From contig NZ_AP017929.1 in NCBI RefSeq assembly GCF_002370355.1, forward strand, positions 1,178,001-1,242,000: DNA of 64,000 bases. The letters are read 5' to 3'. Position 1 is the first letter of the stretch. Each line of letters opens with the position of its first letter. This document shows positions 59,322 to 64,000 of this stretch, one piece after another. The position numbers were made by a program, and so were the translations under genes. The notes under the pieces are model-generated. The model was not told where the DNA came from. It made no database searches and worked only from the letters and a program-made list of their open reading frames with translations. The DNA is from Latilactobacillus sakei subsp. sakei DSM 20017 = JCM 1157 (GTDB lineage: Bacteria; Bacillota; Bacilli; Lactobacillales; Lactobacillaceae).

Positions 59322-61868
59322 ATGCAAACAAAACATAAACAGGCGATCAGTTATTACGGACTCAGTTTCGGATTGCCGTTAGTATTGGTCTTGATCGGCT
59401 TTGCCATCATGGGGCTAGTGCCTTTTGGTAATCACAATTTATTGTTTAGTGATTTAGGGACACAGTACATGCCATTTTTGGCTGAATTCAAGCGGCAAGT
59501 CGCTCATCTTAACTTCAGTGCCTACTCGTTTTCATTATCGCTAGGTGGCAATTTAGTGCCACTAGCGGCCTATTACCTGATTAGCCCGTTTAATCTATTG
59601 TTACTTTTAGGATCGAATAGTCAGTTACCAGTTATGGTGAGTTACGTGATTGCGCTTAAAATTTGTACGATGGGCGTGACAATGAGTTATTTTCTGAGAA
59701 CGCGGACAACGACTTATCATTATGCCGCATTGATTTTTTCAACGGCTTATAGTTTATGTGGCTTTGTAGCCATGAATTTTTATAATTTGATGTGGTTAGA
59801 TGCATTAATCTTAGTGCCACTGATTGTCATCGGCCTTGAACGCTTATTTTCAGTTAAGAAGCCGACATTTTACATTGTGACGTTGACGATTTCGATTCTA
59901 ACCAATTATTATTTGGGTTACATGACATGCTTATTTGCCGTCTTATATATGATTAGCCTTGTAATTAAGCAACGGCAACCACAGCAAAAGTGGGGGCATT
60001 TATTACAGCAACAAGCACGAGTTATCTGGCAGTTTATTTGGTCATCACTGATTGTTGGTGGCTTAAGCGCCATTATCCTCCTCCCAGCGTTGTTAGGCAT
60101 GTTAAAGACTGGAAAAAAGACAATTGCCATGACCAGTTTTTACCCGACACCACAATTTGGCTGGGAAGTGTTTACGCAATTTCAGGTCGGTGGTAGTCGC
60201 TATACACAACGATTAACGCACGAACCAACACTTTTTGTGGGCACATTGGCATTATTGTTTGCGGTTTTATATTTTATGTTGCCACAAATTCGAAAACAGG
60301 CGAAGTACGCTAATGGCTTTTTAGTGATTAGTTTAACCCTTAGTTTTTGGGTAACAACGTTTAATACTATTTGGCATATGTTTCAACAGCCAGAAGGGTT
60401 TCCCTACCGGAATGCTTACTTATTCTCGTTTGTCTTAATTAAAATTGCATACGAAGCAAGTCTAGTACAAGGGCAAAATAAAAAGGCTAAAGGGTGGGCC
60501 ATTGCCTTAGTGAGTGGTTTATTGGTGATTGGTCAATTGAGATTACACGGTAATCAGAGTTATCCGCAAGTTACAGCACAATCATGGATATTATTAAGTG
60601 GCTATACAATATTTCTCGGGTTATTATTTTATTATTGGGGTCAAACAAACCGTCACTATCAAAAAATACTGATAACAGGCGTTGTTTTGGTATCATTTGG
60701 CGAGTTAGTCACTAATTTTCAATTAATGACGCATAAAATACCATTGGGTTATCAAAAACAATATGCGCAACAATATCAACGCCAAGCTGCACTGTATGAA
60801 CAACTCAGTGAAAAAGATAATGATTTTTATCGGGTCAATAACCAGTCGATCTTATTAAAATCGGCGTATCGCGAACCTTATTATGGCTACAACGATGCCT
60901 TGTTATTTGGCCAATATACGTTAAATAATTACTCATCAACTTTGGACGAACAAATGCGCAGTATGCTGGTGGACCTTGGTTTTTACAGTAAGAACGTCCG
61001 GCGAATTAATGGGGTCGGACATACAGCGATTACGGATCTGTTATTTGCCAATCGCTATGATTTACAACCAAAAAATCAGCAGACGGTTATTCAACGACAT
61101 CAAACGCTTGGATTGGGTTTTGCGGTTAATCGGCAATTAGCGCATGTTACTTTGAAAAAGCATCGGCCATTCGACAACCAGGATCGGTTGTTACAAGCAA
61201 TGGTAAATACTGACCAAGCATTTTATACAAATCATCGGGTTAATATGGTCCATGAAGAAATTAAGGCCCATAGCTACCGGTATACGCTAGAAATTCCAAG
61301 AGATACGCAAGGTCCTACGTATTTATATTTACCACATCAAAATTTAGCGCGAATTAAATTATTTGTTAACGGTCGTAAGAAGAAAACGCCGATTAGAGTG
61401 ACGAGTGCTGCAATTATCCCGCTTGAGGACTCGCATAAAGGGCAACCGCTACGATTAACTGTGATTAGCCCTAAACGGCAGAATATTAATCATTTCCAAG
61501 TTGCGACACTCAATCAAGAACGGTTTAATCAAGCTGTCAAACAACTTGATCAGCAAAAATTAACGACGACTGCTTTATGGCAAGATAACGGACATGTCAC
61601 TGGCGATATTAAAACAATGGCATCTAATCAACTACTGTATCTCAGCATTCCGTATGATGCTGGTTGGCAAGCTAAGGTTAACGGGCAAATGATTAAACCT
61701 AAAAAGGTAATGGCCAACATGCTAGCAGTGCCATTAAAACTTGGCACCAATCAGGTACAGTTACGGTATCGGGCACCGGGGTTGCTGCTTGGACAACTGA
61801 TTAGTTTGGGCACACTTTTGATCTGGTTAATAATACTGATCGGGTCACGATGGCGAAAGCGGGTTTAA
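59322..61868 (+). CDS. YfhO family membrane glycosyltransferase-like protein
   Basis: An 848-residue protein with about twelve helices over residues 10-460 and a large C-terminal region outside the membrane, ending in one last helix. The YfhO family is a GT-C fold group; in Bacillus and Listeria members help decorate lipoteichoic or wall teichoic acid with sugars. Early motifs fit: LLFSDLGTQYMPFLAEF near residue 40 with its acidic residue, and YNLMWLDALILVPLIVIG (shown in part). ATG 59322 follows AGAGGG; the TTG just before is less likely. Exact acceptor unknown. Confidence 0.87.
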   Translation: MQTKHKQAISYYGLSFGLPLVLVLIGFAIMGLVPFGNHNLLFSDLGTQYMPFLAEFKRQVAHLNFSAYSFSLSLGGNLVPLAAYYLISPFNLLLLLGSNSQLPVMVSYVIALKICTMGVTMSYFLRTRTTTYHYAALIFSTAYSLCGFVAMNFYNLMWLDALILVPLIVIGLERLFSVKKPTFYIVTLTISILTNYYLGYMTCLFAVLYMISLVIKQRQPQQKWGHLLQQQARVIWQFIWSSLIVGGLSAIILLPALLGMLKTGKKTIAMTSFYPTPQFGWEVFTQFQVGGSRYTQRLTHEPTLFVGTLALLFAVLYFMLPQIRKQAKYANGFLVISLTLSFWVTTFNTIWHMFQQPEGFPYRNAYLFSFVLIKIAYEASLVQGQNKKAKGWAIALVSGLLVIGQLRLHGNQSYPQVTAQSWILLSGYTIFLGLLFYYWGQTNRHYQKILITGVVLVSFGELVTNFQLMTHKIPLGYQKQYAQQYQRQAALYEQLSEKDNDFYRVNNQSILLKSAYREPYYGYNDALLFGQYTLNNYSSTLDEQMRSMLVDLGFYSKNVRRINGVGHTAITDLLFANRYDLQPKNQQTVIQRHQTLGLGFAVNRQLAHVTLKKHRPFDNQDRLLQAMVNTDQAFYTNHRVNMVHEEIKAHSYRYTLEIPRDTQGPTYLYLPHQNLARIKLFVNGRKKKTPIRVTSAAIIPLEDSHKGQPLRLTVISPKRQNINHFQVATLNQERFNQAVKQLDQQKLTTTALWQDNGHVTGDIKTMASNQLLYLSIPYDAGWQAKVNGQMIKPKKVMANMLAVPLKLGTNQVQLRYRAPGLLLGQLISLGTLLIWLIILIGSRWRKRV

Positions 61869-61897
61869 TTGAATAAATGTGAACAAATGCACTATCT

Positions 61898-61925
61898 TTG
61901 ACAAGGTGCCTCCTTGTGGTATACG
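61898..61925 (+). promoter_or_regulatory. Promoter with embedded inverted repeat
   Basis: TTGACA (61898-61903) is followed after 16 bases by TATACG (61920-61925). The spacer contains ACAAGG (61901-61906) and CCTTGT (61912-61917), an inverted repeat that could be an operator. Confidence 0.5.
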
Positions 61926-61972
61926 ATTATGATAACAATAAGTTTTAAAGTATAGTCAAGGAGGCGATTAGA

Positions 61973-62410
61973 ATGTTACAACCAACAATTCAGCTATCGG
62001 CACAAGCTTATGTGATCCAATGGAATCGGTTTTTAGAACGGTTTATTGTCTTCGAAACGGTTTTTAGTGAATATGCGCAAACTAGTAAAAATATTATGCG
62101 GGGTAAAGGATTGGTAGATGAAAATTTACAATTACTTAATCACTATTCCAGACAGAATTTAACGGTCCTCGATCAATTTGTTGATCAAATTGCGCGTATT
62201 CAACCGCCAACGGAATTTGTCGCATTACATGAGCAATTACAGATGGTTATTAAGCATTATGTGACTGCTGCAAAGGATTTTGTTAATGCGATGCGATTGA
62301 CTGAAGAGTCGGAAGTGGAACAACAATTAAATCAATGTCGAACGATTCAAAAACAGCAACGACTAAAATTAAATCAACTCTTAAATAGCATTGGTGCACT
62401 AAACAGTTAG
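61973..62410 (+). CDS. Hypothetical helical protein, 145 residues
   Basis: I do not recognise a family. The sequence is almost wholly helical with heptad-like leucine spacing (QLLNHYSRQNLTVLDQFVDQIARI; QQLNQCRTIQKQQRLKLNQLL, in part), rich in Gln, and without membrane segments or signal peptide. AGGAGG precedes the ATG and a terminator follows, so it is a single-gene transcript with its own promoter. A soluble coiled-coil bundle is the most that can be said. Confidence 0.7.
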   Translation: MLQPTIQLSAQAYVIQWNRFLERFIVFETVFSEYAQTSKNIMRGKGLVDENLQLLNHYSRQNLTVLDQFVDQIARIQPPTEFVALHEQLQMVIKHYVTAAKDFVNAMRLTEESEVEQQLNQCRTIQKQQRLKLNQLLNSIGALNS

Positions 62411-62415
62411 TGCAT

Positions 62416-62459
62416 TATCAAAAGGGAGGGACCGATGATAAAATCGGTCCCTCCTTTTA
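62416..62459. terminator. Bidirectional terminator (hypothetical / treR)
   Basis: AAAAGGGAGGGACCGAT pairs perfectly with ATCGGTCCCTCCTTTT around GATAAA. Confidence 0.95.
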
Positions 62460-62472
62460 TATTATGATTGTT

Positions 62473-63186
62473 TTAAATTGATTGGCGGCGCGCATGTTCA
62501 ATAAACTTAAATTTATCAGCCCGGTGAATGGATTCGGTAAATTGAATTAAGGTATTATCCTGAAGATGAGTGATACCTTTAACACTAACGACCGCACTAT
62601 TAGGGGCGAGTTTTAAGATGGCACACTGTTCTTCGGTTGCAGGGATAACAGTGAATTCTTTATTCCCATAACCAATAGTTAGACCCAATTCTTGTTCAAA
62701 GTAGTGATAAAGTGAATCCTGAGCGACTACCCGTGAGATTTCTGGGACAACACTGGTTAGAACGTAGTCGTTATCGATAACAATTGGTTCACCATCAACG
62801 GTCCGTAACCGTTGAATATAGGTCGCGGGCAGAATCTCTGTGGGATCTAAATGAAAAGGCGCTTGTGGGACTGTTGCTTTTTGGAGTTGTAGGACTGTTG
62901 TTTGCGTGTGCATTTCAAAGAGACTATCCAATTCGCGGTAACTGGTCAAGCCGGAAATGGGAAAGGCGTATTTATCAAAATCAAGGACTAAAGAGCCTTT
63001 GCCTTTGATCTTATGAATGAAGCCATTTTCTAAAAGGCTAGCGAGTGCTTTACGGACTGTTTCGCGTGAGGTACCATACGCTGTTGCGAGTTCGTTTTCG
63101 CTGGGTAAGAATGAGTTGGCTGGATAAACATGGTTCGTAATTTTATGGACGAGTTCGCGGTAGATTATTTCATATTTTTTCGACAT
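62473..63186 (-). CDS. treR: Trehalose operon repressor, GntR/HutC family
   Basis: TreR represses trehalose genes and is released by trehalose-6-phosphate. The 237-residue protein has the GntR winged helix (FLPSENELATAYGTSRETVRKAL, shown in part) and a C-terminal UTRA effector domain (IQRLRTVDGEPIVIDNDYV). It is divergent from the trehalose PTS gene, and a palindromic operator sits in that gene's promoter. The assignment to trehalose rests on the neighbour and on overall likeness to Bacillus TreR. Confidence 0.9.
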   Translation of the reverse strand: MSKKYEIIYRELVHKITNHVYPANSFLPSENELATAYGTSRETVRKALASLLENGFIHKIKGKGSLVLDFDKYAFPISGLTSYRELDSLFEMHTQTTVLQLQKATVPQAPFHLDPTEILPATYIQRLRTVDGEPIVIDNDYVLTSVVPEISRVVAQDSLYHYFEQELGLTIGYGNKEFTVIPATEEQCAILKLAPNSAVVSVKGITHLQDNTLIQFTESIHRADKFKFIEHARRQSI

Positions 63187-63253
63187 AGACTAAACCTCAA
63201 TTGTTTGATTAATTCCATCATATAAATTAAATGGCGAAGTTGCAAGTGCAATT

Positions 63254-63267
63254 TGAAAACGGTTTAA
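63254..63267 (+). promoter_or_regulatory. cre-like site upstream of the trehalose PTS promoter
   Basis: TGAAAACGGTTTAA matches the cre consensus at 13 of 14 positions and ends eight bases before the -35 box. Confidence 0.65.
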
Positions 63268-63275
63268 GAAGTTCG

Positions 63276-63305
63276 TTGACAACTTGTCTATACATGTTGC
63301 ATGAT
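63276..63305 (+). promoter_or_regulatory. Promoter with palindromic TreR-type operator
   Basis: TTGACA (63276-63281) and CATGAT (63300-63305) are 18 bases apart. The spacer is the near-palindrome AACTTGTCTATACATGTT (63281-63298), a suitable TreR site. Confidence 0.65.
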
Positions 63306-63317
63306 GAGTCCATAAAC

Positions 63318-63331
63318 AGAAAGCGCTTTTA
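63318..63331 (+). promoter_or_regulatory. Second cre-like site, downstream of the trehalose PTS promoter
   Basis: AGAAAGCGCTTTTA matches the cre consensus at 12 of 14 positions and would lie just inside the transcript, where CcpA can block elongation. Confidence 0.55.
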
Positions 63332-63334
63332 TAA

Positions 63335-64000
<666 letters not shown>

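Overview
The window is a stretch of chromosome from a low-GC Gram-positive lactic acid bacterium, most likely Latilactobacillus (Lactobacillus) sakei or a close relative. The basis is the rpsB-tsf-pyrH-frr-uppS-cdsA-rseP-proS-polC / rimP-nusA-infB-rbfA-truB-ribF / hemW / hrcA-grpE-dnaK-dnaJ order, strong AGGAGG ribosome sites, several TTG starts, a CIRCE element, a PyrR attenuator and cre-like sites. The species is an inference; no database search was possible.

Layout. 1-4.5 kb: a heterodimeric ABC exporter (first gene cut by the window edge) and a membrane-anchored alpha/beta hydrolase, separated by one copy of an unusual structured repeat. 4.5-6.3 kb: a PlsC-like acyltransferase, a tRNA1(Val)-type methyltransferase and a GIY-YIG protein. 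6.3-21.9 kb: translation, envelope and replication housekeeping genes, interrupted by a reverse-strand YhgE/Pip-type membrane protein; uppS reads as frameshifted near its start. 22.0-26.2 kb: an AT-rich type IIS-like restriction-modification cassette (two D12-class adenine methyltransferases plus an AlwI-family nuclease) sitting between polC and rimP. 26.3-32.0 kb: the rimP-nusA-ylxR-ylxQ-infB-rbfA operon behind a promoter and early terminator. 32.2-35.0 kb: a PNAG-type exopolysaccharide synthase operon whose glycosyltransferase is frameshifted in an A7 tract. 35.1-38.2 kb: truB-ribF-hemW.

38.16-38.68 kb holds a tandem array of about 123-bp units (four whole, one cut short). Each unit folds into the same multi-helix structure, with helix sequences that change on both sides while the internal-loop sequences stay fixed. 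A related single copy lies at 3.35-3.46 kb. This is the strongest unexplained signal in the window. A CatB/Vat-like acetyltransferase with an attenuator-like leader follows the array, then hrcA-grpE-dnaK-dnaJ.

44.5-49.6 kb: an amino acid permease, a HAD phosphatase, a small unknown gene, a probable ~100-nt small RNA or leader on the minus strand, and a two-component system. 49.7-52.5 kb: divergent codA and codB with overlapping promoters; codB carries a PyrR attenuator. 52.6-53.8 kb: a permease-like protein paired with a degenerate ABC ATPase that has lost its P-loop. 53.8-61.9 kb: lipoteichoic acid and glycolipid functions (LtaS, a LafB/CpoA-like glycosyltransferase, a YfhO protein), with a VanZ-like protein and a GlcU-type sugar transporter between them. 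62.0 kb to the end: a small helical protein, then treR and the start of the trehalose PTS gene with two cre-like sites and a palindromic operator. No rRNA, tRNA, CRISPR array or insertion sequence was seen.
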